From: Deinandra increscens subsp. villosa
Lineage: Eukaryota > Streptophyta > Magnoliopsida > Asterales > Asteraceae
NCBI GenBank assembly: GCA_039602395.1
Contig: JBCNJP010000003.1
Coordinates: forward strand, 69,289,917-69,353,916
Length of the DNA stretch: 64,000 bases
Direction of reading: 5' to 3'
Made by a program: the position numbers and the translations under genes. Below the pieces are notes generated by a model. The model was not told where the DNA came from, ran no database searches, and saw only the letters and a list, made by a program, of their open reading frames with translations. Below, piece by piece: positions 32,501 through 42,404 of this stretch. Every line of letters starts with the position of its first letter. Within the stretch, counting starts at the first letter, position 1.

Positions 32501-34045
32501 TCAGCACATACATTTAACAACTTTGGTTTCAAACTTTCTAGGAGACTCAAGTTTGGTTACTTGGTTGAATTTTAGTTGACCAAGCCTTTGAGTTTCACTT
32601 CCCTTTGGTTGCTCAGGTTGCTTTCCTCCAACTTTTGAATCCTTAGGTTCATAAACAGTTGGTGGAGGGACAACAATTGATGGTTTTAAAATGTTTGATT
32701 GGTCAACTGAAGCAGATGAGCTTGCAACAGTGACTTCAGCTTTCTTAGACTCAACAGTGTTTTCAGAACTTGACTGTGATGAAATGTCATCAACTGTGAG
32801 GCTAACTTTACATTCAGATTTTAAAGCATCAATTGGGTTGATTACAGGTGAGTATTCAATTGGTGGCTCAACACAGTTATACTCAACACCTGCCTTTCCA
32901 TACATCCCTCCCATCCATAATTTCTCAGCCTTTTTGTTTGCTGCCTGGAATTTATCACAGGTGAACAAAGCATCTTTCAGCTTGATCTCAAGAACATCAA
33001 CCTCAGCCTTAGCATCCTTGGTTTCGTTTCTTGACTTTTCAAGTTTTGAAAGCAGGTCATCAAGCTGAGTTTCAAGCACTGAGTTGGTTTGTTTCAACTG
33101 TTCATATTCTTTGGTTAAATTTTCAATTTTTGAGATATATGAAGATTCAGTTTTCTTAAAACATTCCTTTAACTCATTTAGGTTTGAAACTTCATCAATC
33201 AAGTCAGTGTTGTGATTTCGGTACTTTGACACTTGTTCTATGCAGGCAGGGCTGCATAGATTTTCTAGGACTTTCTCTGGGATAGAGTTTACCTGATCAG
33301 AGGTGGAGTCTTGTTTGGCCATCAAAGCATGGTTGACAGGCTCAAACTCAGCAACGAAGTCTTCCCATTCAACACATGAGGTTTGATTTGCAACAGCAGC
33401 TACCACATTTTGGTGGTTTTGACATCCGGTTGGTTTTGGTGGGGTTGGTTTGGAACCTGAGTTGTTTCCAGAGTTGTTGTTGTTTGAATTGCTTCCTCCA
33501 TGATTTTTCCCTTGAACATGACTTTGATTCTGTCCTTCTCTTCTTGGTTGAGGGCATTCCCTTGCAAAGTGACCAAGTTGGTGACAGTTATAACACTTCA
33601 CCTTGCTTTTGTCAAGGCCTATGTGAGCACCTTTTGCTGCCTTATAGGTTCTACCGGTTCTTTTGTAGAACCTTTGAGCTCTGACAGAAACCATAGCAAG
33701 TTGAGTCATAATTTCCATTTCTTCCAAATCATCAGCACCTATGCACTCAAGATCTTCAGGTATGAAGCCTTGGTATGAGTCAGTTGATACATGAGCATTG
33801 TGAGAGTTTTCAAACACGTTTGAAAAACTTTCTTGACACCTTGGTGTCTCAGGGAAACTCACAATAGGTGACTGATATGATGATGAGTTTGAAGACCTCT
33901 GACTGTTAAAATCAGTAGTTACTAGTGCAGATGAAAACAGCTGAGTTGACTCAGAAGATGAGTTTTGTTTAAGATCTAGTTCTATTTCATAGGCACTGAG
34001 TATGCCATGAAGTTCACTAAGTCTCATATTTTTCAAGTTTTGCAT
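32501..34045 (-). CDS. gag: Sire-F Gag, central part with knuckles and coiled coil
   Basis: 514 residues. The CCHC knuckle CYNCHQLGHFAREC is at residues 151-164, preceded by LDKSKVK as in Copia-A. A coiled-coil-like region follows (about 275-375), then a Ser/Pro/Lys region. The frame ends with CMC and a TGA; the next codons read GEQGHLAAVC. The TGA therefore sits exactly on the second cysteine of a second CX2CX4HX4C knuckle, a single-base nonsense change. The two-knuckle plan is shared with Copia-A. Confidence 0.85.
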   Translation of the reverse strand: MQNLKNMRLSELHGILSAYEIELDLKQNSSSESTQLFSSALVTTDFNSQRSSNSSSYQSPIVSFPETPRCQESFSNVFENSHNAHVSTDSYQGFIPEDLECIGADDLEEMEIMTQLAMVSVRAQRFYKRTGRTYKAAKGAHIGLDKSKVKCYNCHQLGHFARECPQPRREGQNQSHVQGKNHGGSNSNNNNSGNNSGSKPTPPKPTGCQNHQNVVAAVANQTSCVEWEDFVAEFEPVNHALMAKQDSTSDQVNSIPEKVLENLCSPACIEQVSKYRNHNTDLIDEVSNLNELKECFKKTESSYISKIENLTKEYEQLKQTNSVLETQLDDLLSKLEKSRNETKDAKAEVDVLEIKLKDALFTCDKFQAANKKAEKLWMGGMYGKAGVEYNCVEPPIEYSPVINPIDALKSECKVSLTVDDISSQSSSENTVESKKAEVTVASSSASVDQSNILKPSIVVPPPTVYEPKDSKVGGKQPEQPKGSETQRLGQLKFNQVTKLESPRKFETKVVKCMC

Positions 34046-34191
34046 TCCTGATGCTTACAGTGTAAACTGTCCACACAGAAGGAAGGGAACGTAAGAACTT
34101 TCTGTTAACATCTACCTGGTCTAGTTTTACATCTACCTTTTGGAGTTCATCAAGCAAAGAAACAAATCTTAAGTACTGGTTTGTCATAGTT

Positions 34192-34593
34192 TCACCATAT
34201 TTGAAAGTAAAGTTTTAATACTTCTGTTTTAACTTCATACATTTCACTTAAGGCATTCCACAGGTCAAATGCAGTTTTATATCCTTTGAACCCACTTAAA
34301 ATGGAATTAGGAAGTGCAGCCTGTAGAGTCCAATATGCCTTATGGTCAAATTCGAGAGCAGTATAGTCAGATTCAACATATTTATCTAGTGGCTTAGGTA
34401 TTTTGACTTCTGCATCGTCAGCAGATGAAACCATGGGTGAGTAGGGACCTTCAGTGAAAGATTTCCAAATACGACGGTCCAAAATCCTAACAAAACCTTC
34501 CATCCTGAGTTTCCAGGTACCAAAGTCATCAGGAGTGAACATTGGTGGTTTGTTGGAAGAACCATTTGGGCAACTTAAACTGAAATCACTCAT
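34192..34593 (-). pseudogene. gag: Sire-F Gag N terminus
   Basis: The ATG at 34593 starts MSDFSLSCPNGSSNKPPMFT; DDFGTWKLRMEGFVRILDRR and KAYWTLQAALPNSILSGFKG follow, typical of copia UBN2-like Gag. It leaves frame after KTEVLKLYFQIW near 34195, and the continuation up to 34045 is in another frame (MTNQYLRF-type residues). A 1-nt indel is likely. It lies about 100 bp downstream of the PBS. Confidence 0.82.
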
Positions 34594-34690
34594 TTTGAAA
34601 ACTTTTTGAAAGATAAAACAGCAAAGCTTGTAAAGTAAGCAAGTAAAGTATCAACCTTGAAGCACAGAAAGTCTTCAAGGTAGGAGCCAA

Positions 34691-34703
34691 AGCTCTGATA
34701 CCA
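34691..34703 (-). other. Primer-binding site of Sire-F
   Basis: Minus strand TGGTATCAGAGCT lies two bases after the 5' LTR. It matches the tRNA-Met 3' end. Confidence 0.92.
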
Positions 34704-34705
34704 CT

Positions 34706-35389
34706 TGTAGGATCGTTATAAGTTAGAGTTAAACTTAAACAAAGCCCTATACTTGCAAATATAACCCTGCGTAATTAAAGTTATATTTTACTTTACTTAA
34801 GCAATATTGAGTTCTTGTGTATAATGTAAAAGCTTGATTTGCAGAATTATAGTAACAACAAAGTATCAAATACTCGGCACTATTTGCATTAACTCAAAGC
34901 TACACTATTACAAGTTGTTCAAGAACTGTGTACTCGTACATATGTCTGAAACTATGAGGTAACTAATGCTATATATAGTGCTAATGAGATCAATGACAGC
35001 CATTGATCTCATGCGATCTAATCTAGACCGTAAACTAAAAAGTCAAATACAAACTACCAAAAGAATAAACATCGGCAATTGGAATATCTTGCTTGTTTGC
35101 AGCACCATACTACTTTAGGAGAGCGGCTTGAATCAGATATAGAAGCATATGAGAAGCTTTTGCAGGATTGGACTTGCTGAAAAGACATCTTAGGAAAAGT
35201 CTGGTTGAACTCATTATCTGGTGGATAATCGAGTTCACCCGGAATATTCGCTAAAGGACAAAACTGCTTCTTTCCGCTTGAACTGCGAGTTCCGCTTGAA
35301 GTGAGAATTCCGCTTCAACTTCAACTTTAGCCGGAACATAGTAAAATTGGCATTCAGCCGGAAATCTTCCAAGCGCAATATTCCTTACA
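34706..35389 (-). repeat. Sire-F 5' LTR
   Basis: 684 bp, the same termini as 22696-23379, with about 16 substitutions (roughly 2%). This implies an insertion older than Copia-A's but recent overall. Confidence 0.95.
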
Positions 35390-35394
35390 CCATC

Positions 35395-36008
35395 TCGTCA
35401 AATTTCTTCACAAATTGACAATGAGTCATATCCCCTGCTTGCAACTGCAGAAACTCTCCCTCTAGTTTGTCCTTCTCGATTGTTGGACAAAATTTTGCCA
35501 ATAGCAACACCTTCAGTTAGTTCCATGTCATCGTAGCAATTTCTTCAAGACCCTTTGCTATTTTAACATTCTCCCACCAGTACAATGCTTCAGACTTACA
35601 CGTGTAGGTAGCGTATTGAACAGCTTGTGTATCAGTACACCCGCTGATGTCAATTGCCGCTTCCATCTCCCGGATCCACTGGAAGGTAGCTATAGCATCA
35701 CGTTTACCTTCTAGCTTTGGAGGATCACAACTCTTAAAGGTTTTGTAAGTACAACCTCTAGGTGGCTCGGGTTCCTCATCTGCACCTCCAGCACCTAGCT
35801 CTGGCTGTCTGCCACCATTACCATTTCCACCACCTTCATTTTGGCTTATTTCAGCAATTATGGTTGGCAATGCATCTCGGATAGATTGAGCTATAGCGGC
35901 CTGGAATTGTGGCTCAGCATACGGTCTAGGGTTGGCATTATTTTCAAGCTCCCCATTCCCGATTTGCATCCTATTAACTGGCGGTCTACCACCTATTCCT
36001 CTAACCAT
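35395..36008 (-). pseudogene. Gypsy-B gag, N-terminal part
   Basis: The ATG at 36008 starts MVRGIGGRPPVNRM; 163 residues follow with a Gly-rich linker and the gypsy Gag core (FKSCDPPKLEGKRDAIATFQ, ATYTCKSEALYWWENVK). After a stop at 35517 the core continues (LEGEFLQLQAGDMTHCQFVK) to the Sire-F insertion at 35394. Homologous sequence resumes at 22690. The PBS and LTR lie just upstream. Confidence 0.85.
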
Positions 36009-36260
36009 AGTTAGTACCTATATTTAAGGAGCACAAATATCAATATCCCAATGCTAGATTATGATATGAACAAAATAGTACAAACAGATTAGAAATCACA
36101 CTGGCCAGATGTCATCGCTTATCTGTTATACTTAGAATGTTCAAGTCATCTTCCTTCATGGTATATCAAATCCGGTTATCCTATCTTAATAAAGTAGCTT
36201 ATCTTAGAGAATTCATCTTAGTTTAAGTCCAGATACTATCATGTACCTAGTTCTCTTAAA

Positions 36261-36277
36261 CCAGTGCTCTGATACCA
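36261..36277 (-). other. Primer-binding site of Gypsy-B
   Basis: Minus strand TGGTATCAGAGCACTGG lies three bases from the LTR end. tRNA-Met type. Confidence 0.9.
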
Positions 36278-36280
36278 ACT

Positions 36281-37420
36281 TGTAACACCCGCATCCCAAG
36301 ATAAGCAAGAGAGTGTTACACATCGAATAACATAAATGCACATGGCACTAATCAAAGTTTATAGCGAAAGTCTTGAACTTTATTGATAACAAAAGTTGTA
36401 GAATCTACAAAGAACTTAATACAATATCTAAGTTCTATTTGAAACTAGAAGTCTATGTCTTCGTCCAACCAAAATATAGACTTCTATACTAGCTTCTTCA
36501 TTGTCCCATCCATGTCTAGTTATCCGCTACTACATGGTACCTATGATGTACGTCCAAAAGAAAAAGATAACATTTGGGGCTCAGCATATTGCTGGTGAGT
36601 TTCATAAACGTAGCAGTTCATATGTAATTAAATTTTGACTACAACATCATATAAACATGTATATCCATGGCAGGGATCACAGAATCAAGATCGGGAATGA
36701 TCGTCCAAGCAACTAGGTCTATCTGTATGCATACTACCTATTTGTACGTGTCACATGGGCCCTCTTCCAAGATCGTATCTAACCCTTCATGCCTCAACAT
36801 TTATAGATACATATGGCAGTCAAGTATATACTTTAATTACAGAACAACACATCCGTTTCATAAAAAGTAATTGCCCAGTGAGAGACTGACTCACCTTTGT
36901 TTTCACTCAAATAATCTCAGGTAGAATCTTCACTAAAAACCTCAATCCAAACCTAACCATGTATAGGGTTGCATTAATGCAAGGCGTTATATCATAAACA
37001 TCTTCTATGCTCTATAATCCTAAAACTATACGTTCTTAGAGGTCAAAATAACATAAATACCCTTTATAGGCAATATAACTTTTCTAATGATAATATGAAG
37101 ACGCGCATTCCTATAAGTAAACGCTCACTCTGAGATCGCCCAGTGGGGGATGCCAGTTCCCATTTGGGATTTATGCGACACCCTCGCTATGCCACAAACC
37201 CTAGTGTACAGGCGCTTACCCTTCCGGTCCGCACGAACATCTAGGTACCCGAATAATTCGGTATATTCAATATTTTATTTATTATCAAAATTGAACTCAT
37301 ATATATCTAAACATGTTCTAATACCAAAAACCAACTCCCAATTCCTTATAGATAGCCCAATATTCGATAATCATTTTTCAAAACTCTAATTTAATGTAGT
37401 TCTCAAATTATCATCAAAAC
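36281..37420 (-). repeat. Gypsy-B 5' LTR, U5-side part
   Basis: It begins TGTAACACCCGC and is collinear with 16981-18110. Interrupted by Gypsy-D at 37421; AAAAC is at 37416-37420. Confidence 0.92.
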
Positions 37421-38602
37421 TGTAACATCCCAAAAAATTTAAGAGTTAATTTCCCGTTAACATCTAGTTGATTATTTAATGTGGCTAAAATAACTCCTAA
37501 GTTAGTGGAATTTATATTCATGTGTAAAAGGGGGGTTAAATGGGTGAAACTATATTTTAGTTAAAAATTAAAACAAGGGTGAAATCCTAGGGGCCAGATT
37601 TGAAAATATGAAATTAAAACATAAATAAAATAGAGGAGAAGGAGGGGAGATCGCAGATCACGATCTGCATCTCGACCTCAACCCTCTCCACTCCGAAAAA
37701 TCTCAATCCTGCAAATTGGAGCTTAAGCTGTGATCTTTGGTGCATCCAAACTGAAATTCGAAGTGTTTTCAAGCCCCAAACTCATCCTTGAAGCAAGTAA
37801 GCAAAACCCCCAACTCCTTGCATGCTAGGTCACGAAAATTAGACCTCAAAATCTGCAAATTGGTTGTTGTTATGTGAATTCTATAGTGTTAATAACCATA
37901 TATTGGGTCTAGATTCCTAGTTGGGTTAGCAATTTGTGGTGTAGTCACCAATTACTCATTCTTGAACCTTCATGTAACATAAATAATGTTACCTTTATAG
38001 GATTTGGTGGTTGCGGTGGATCAAGCTCTAATGGTTCTAGGAACCGTGAAGCCCAATGCCAAGGGTTCTCCAGTTATAAATTTGACCATAGGGAAGATTC
38101 GGTTGAATCATGTAGTGAACAAAAGTTGCGGAGGCGAAAATGGGCTTATAGAGTCCATGCCAAGTAACAGGAGAAAAAGGAATCGTAAATGGTTATAGAA
38201 CCATAGATTCCAGGGCTAATATGTGGTCAAATGGGGCATTGGATTAAACCAAGGGCAAGGACCCGTCCTAACGGGTCAAATAAGAAACAAGGGTAACCTG
38301 GTCATCAACTAATATGAGTAGTTAAATCAATGTTAAGAAGAGTGAGGTTTTATGAACTATGTCAAAACTTAGTGTATCAGTGATGCGCAATGCTAGATTC
38401 ATTACGGATGTGTAGCACTAATTTTAGTTTCACTCTATATTACATGACCCTATTGCTTGCATTATGATCTTAGATGTAAATTATATGTATTGGGCAAAAA
38501 TTCTGGTTGATAACCTTTGATGGTTGTCACAAGGAACCTCTAGCGGGTCAAACGGGTCGGGAGAACCCAGGGTTGGTTATTATATCGAAACCATGACTAA
38601 GG
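37421..38602 (+). repeat. Gypsy-D 5' LTR, first part
   Basis: It is collinear with the start of 48047-50479, including the palindrome GCAGATC-AC-GATCTGC (37653-37668). It lacks about 600 bp of the 3' LTR after 37970, where a short piece reads as the reverse complement of the 3' LTR. Gypsy-E interrupts it at 38602, with TAAGG at 38598-38602. Confidence 0.88.
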
Positions 38603-41163
38603 TGTCACACCCCCAAAATACCACTAACGGAGTTTATACCGTTAAGGGGCGCGACTAGACCAGGATCCACAACCATAGTTACAAATACTAAACGAATCAG
38701 GGTTAGTTCAAACACAAATGATATATAAAGTCTCAGATACAACGCAGCGGAATAAAATATTGTCTTATAGCACTAACCACGTGCTTTACAAAGTTAACAT
38801 TGTTTTAAAATTCCCAAGTTAAGTTTTAAACAGAAATAAACATCTTCTTGTGCCATGCCAACCTCCAGCGGATACTCCTTAGCGATCTGCAAAAGTTTAA
38901 ACCACGCAAGTGTCAACCTAACGGTTGGTGAGTTCACAGTGGGCTTGTCATGCATTGGCCCGGTCTCATAATCATAATTCATGTCAAGATATACTTACAA
39001 AATGTTTATTTGTGAAAAAAACAATGCTCGTATTTAATTCTCAGTTTACAAATGGTTTTTCCGTGACCACGTCATCGGGTATGTACTAGTTCCGTAAAGT
39101 TAAAGGACTCAACCGATATCGCGGGTAGCTAATCCGTTGTTCCATGCTCTAAGGAAGTTTGTACCAAAGCTGACTTATTTTGTGGGGGCCGAGCCATCCC
39201 GTACGGTGCGGACCAAGTCATCGCGGTTTCTGCCCTCCCCCGTGTCCTCTCGGGACCACGGTCAAATAGGCTGATATTGTTCCTCCGTGCACTCCCCGTG
39301 CCACGGGGCGGAGTTTGTCAAACTCCAGTAGATCTACCCAACATCCCCTCGCGTTCACAAATTAATGGCACAATTAAGTTGAGGACTTTTAAGTTATAAG
39401 GCATCCTTAGAAAACATGTGATATCATATGGTTTAGACTTTAACCTACACTAGCCATATTAAAATGTTTTCAGTTTTGTTTTAAAAGCAGTTTGATCAGA
39501 ATTCACAGGTGTTCCCATAAAACACTTCAGTTCATCAAGTGGGTGCCGAGCATCCCGTGTTCTCAAGTTTATCAGTGAGGTGCCTAGCACTCTCGAGTTT
39601 ATCAGCATTGTTTTCGTTAAGTCATTCTGTGTGGCCCATCGGGCTCACGGTAAGCGGGTTAGTGACACTCACCTTTGGTTGCACTGCTACACTTCAAGTA
39701 AATCCCAATATTGTTGTTTAACGAAGACCTAGAACACGTTTAGGTCTTAAGTATTAGTTTCGTGTCTAATCTTTACTTAACGTCACTATGGCCCATAACA
39801 TAGCACGTTGCAACTATGACTCGACATACCGACACACGACACCAATGGTTGATCATAACAAGGGTTTATATAATCAGATATCAAACATGTTTCATCATGG
39901 CATAATCATGTAAGTCATGGCATAACAATTAAGCAAATTTCACAAGTTTGGTTTTTAGGTCAGGTCTTAGTTTCGCTAGCATAGTTTCGCTAGGCAGTTT
40001 CGCTAGGTGCACGGGCAGCACTTTCGCTAGGCAATGCCCGGTAACACAGTTTCGCTAGGCTAGTTTCGCCCGAAACTGCTGACGCAGTTTCGCTAGCCTA
40101 GTTTCGCAGGGAAACTGGTTTGAACTTTCGTTCAGGTATTTCGCTCGATAGATTCGCTCGAGCTGGTCTGGTCAGGTTTCCCGGCGACACTATAGTTTCG
40201 CTGGTCAGTGTCGCTGGAAGGATGTATAATTTCGCTGCTTAGTTTCGCCCAGAGAACAGCAGTTTCGCTGGTCGCGAAAAACATACGGTTTTGCCTAAAA
40301 ATCAACCTAACAGCTTCTGATCATACATGCAATTCATTATCTAGCATCCCTAGGCATTTACCAACATAAATCAAGCAGCTTTAACAAGTTTAACATGCAT
40401 TTTGATCATCAAATCTCTAAAATAGGTTCAAAATCCTAAAATGAACTAATTTGCACAAATCTCTAATATGGATGGATTTCACACGTAAAGTTATCAACTT
40501 TATTACAGATCTAGCATCCTAAAGCATACATACAGAAGATCAAGCAATATCATGAAGGTTTGGTCATGCTTTTTAAGAAAAACACATATAAAACACATAA
40601 TGGAGGTTTTTGGGACTCACGGTTCGATCTCCTAGCTTGGTAGATGATGGTTTGAGGCTGAGATCTCGACAACTTGGTGTGAACCTCGACTGACCAGAAT
40701 CTCCAGGAGAAAAGAGTGTGTGTGTGTTTGTTGTGATATGAGGCAAATGAGGCTACTAGGGTTTATTAAGTTTATTTATATCTGGGGCTAGTTTCGCTGG
40801 CAGTTTCGCTGGCCAGGCGAAACTAGCTCTGGTCTCGTGACATTGGATTGTCTTAGCTGGCTACCGGGCGACACTATAGTTTCGCCCGGTAGTTTCGCTA
40901 ACTACCAAATTTAGGCAATTTTCACATAATCAAGTATTTACAATTAATCATGCTATTCACAATAGTAAGTCATGTATTTAAATCATATTGCACATAGAGA
41001 CAATCAATGATGAACACATAACACATATGGGCGGGTTCGGTGATCAACCAAAGGTCGTGGACGTATTCGGCCTAGTTAAGCATTAGTTACTTAAGTTAAC
41101 ACTTATAACGTAACTAACGGGTTTGTCTAACGGAAGTTAACCTTGAAATTCTCGGGTGTCACA
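38603..41163 (-). repeat. Gypsy-E LTR (complete)
   Basis: 2,561 bp, TGTCACACCCCC...GGTGTCACA. It is followed on the internal side by a minus-strand PPT (CAGGGGAATGA). It includes palindromes CCCCGTG-C-CACGGGG (39294-39308) and GGAGTTTG-T-CAAACTCC (39310-39326), and the TTTCGC array. Confidence 0.85.
39970..40905. repeat. TTTCGC motif array in the Gypsy-E LTR
   Basis: At least fifteen copies of AGTTTCGCT or close variants (TTTCGCTAGG, TTTCGCTGG, TTTCGCCCG) are clustered at 39970-40280 and 40790-40905, with some inverted copies (GGCGAAACT). Unit spacing is irregular, so this is a dispersed motif rather than a satellite. Confidence 0.8.
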
Positions 41164-41310
41164 TCATTCCCCTGAAATTGGAATTTTCGTCCCGAAAATT
41201 ATTCTTGTGTCGAAGCGTTCGCAGCATCAGCTGTCGTCGTTGCTATCGTCGCTGGGGAAAGAAAGCAAAAAGTTTTTAGGGTTGTCACATCCTCCTCCCG
41301 TTAAGGAATT
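41164..41310 (-). other. Duplicated PPT modules of Gypsy-E
   Basis: On the minus strand two similar modules occur about 120 bp apart: GGGGACCAAAATTCC...GGGAGGAGGA then TGTGACA (near 41320-41283), and GGGACGAAAATTCC...CAGGGGAATGA then TGTGACA (41200-41157). The second abuts the LTR; the first is an upstream look-alike. Confidence 0.6.
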
Positions 41311-41323
41311 TTGGTCCCCAAAA

Positions 41324-42220
41324 TTAAATCATACCATGAGTTTCCGTGGATGTTTGCTCGAACAAGTGAGGATACTTTTTCTTCATCTGATCCTCACGTT
41401 CCCAAGTATATTCAGGTCCACGCCTTGAGTTCCATCGCACCTTGACGATCGGAATCTTGCTACGTTTGAGGGCTTTCTCCTCGCGTCCCATGATTTCTAC
41501 TGGTTGCTCAATAAATCTCAGATGTTCGTCAATTTCCAATTCCTCCAAGGGAATTATTTCGATGTCTTCAGCCAGACATTTCTTTAGATTGGAAACGTGA
41601 AACACGTTGTGAACTCCATCGAGTTCAGTAGGGAGTTGCAATCGATAGGCCACCGGGCCTACTTCCCCAATAATTTCAAACGGACCGATGTAGCGAGGAT
41701 TTAACTTTCCACGCTTCCCGAAGCGTATCACTCCCTTCCAAGGAGATACCTTCAACAATACTTTGTCACCCACCTCGAACTTTAGAGGTTTTCGGCGTTT
41801 GTCAGCATAACTCTTTTGTCGATCACGCGCTGCAGCCAACCGTTGCCTAATTTGAATAATCCGTTCGGTCATATCATGGATAACTTCCGGTCCAGTGAGC
41901 CCTTTCTCACCTGTTTCAGCCCAACACACGGGCGATCTACATTTTCTGCCATACAGTGCTTCAAAAGGTGCAGCACCTATACTTGAATGATAACTATTGT
42001 TGTAAGAGAACTCCACCAGTGGAAGGTGAGTCTCCCAATCCTTTCCAATGTCAAGAACGCAAGCTCGGAGCATATCTTCTAAGGTTTGAATTGTTCGTTC
42101 CGTCTGACCGTCAGTCTGCGGGTGATAGGCTGTACTCATATCTAGTCGGGTTCCCAATGCTTCCTGCATTGATTGCCATAGCCGGGAAGTAAATCGAGGA
42201 TCTCGATCAGAAATGATAGT
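41324..42220 (-). pseudogene. Gypsy-E integrase C-terminal fragment
   Basis: The reading begins at the U5 junction (42220) in the integrase core with TIISDRDPRFTSRLW and continues in the 281-residue frame: TAYHPQTDGQTERTIQTLED (catalytic Glu), FSYNNSYHSSIGAAPFEALY, DKVLLKVSPWKGVIRFGKRG, NPRYIGPFEIIG, VFHVSNLKKC and an IPIVKVRWNSRRGPEYTWER tail. The first catalytic Asp and everything upstream are absent. The remaining frame is clean, in keeping with a young insertion. Confidence 0.9.
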
Positions 42221-42399
42221 CGTGGTTAGTGCTATAAGACAATATTTTATTCCGCTGCGTTGTATCTGAGACTTTATCTATCATTTGTGTTTGAACTAAC
42301 CCTGATTCGTTTAGTATTTGTAACTATGGTTGTGGATCCTGGTCTAGTCGCGCCCCTTAACGGTATAAACTCCGTTAGTGGTATTTTGGGGGTGTGACA
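42221..42399 (+). repeat. Inverted U5 fragment closing Gypsy-E
   Basis: 179 bp, reverse complement of 38603-38781 with one mismatch. It ends GGGGGTGTGACA and joins directly to integrase codons at 42220. Confidence 0.9.
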
Positions 42400-42404
42400 T
42401 AAGG

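Larger units (their letters stand above)
22696..35389 (-). mobile_element. Sire-F, Sirevirus-type copia element with envelope-like ORF region
   Basis: 684-bp LTRs (about 16 differences) and a TSD of CCATC at 22691-22695 and 35390-35394 delimit 12,694 bp. On the minus strand the order is PBS, gag with two CCHC knuckles, protease, integrase, RT, RNase H (copia order), about 750 bp spacer, about 4 kb of further ORF sequence, PPT and LTR. A large extra ORF after pol is diagnostic of Sireviruses (for example SIRE1). Lesions are few: some nonsense codons and 1-nt shifts. Confidence 0.93.
38603..42399 (-). mobile_element. Gypsy-E, rearranged gypsy insertion with inverted U5 ends
   Basis: The left end (38603-38781) and right end (42221-42399) are 179-bp inverted repeats with a single mismatch, both ending TGTCACACCCCC. 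TAAGG flanks it at 38598-38602 and 42400-42404; the Gypsy-D 3' LTR at 49829 has the empty site. The insert consists of a full 2.56 kb LTR in minus orientation, a PPT, about 1 kb of integrase, then a 179-bp U5 fragment in the opposite orientation. A normal insertion would have a U3 end on the right; here both ends are U5. It integrated as one unit, so the rearrangement preceded or accompanied integration. Confidence 0.88.

Noticed and set aside
37934..38198. Plus-strand frames in the Gypsy-D LTR with Gly/Ser-rich sequence
   Set aside because: The frames are not kept in the other LTR, and they span the deletion junction.
39970..40905. A CRISPR-like or satellite array of TTTCGC units
   Set aside because: Spacing and unit length are irregular, there are no constant repeats with spacers, and the context is a plant LTR.
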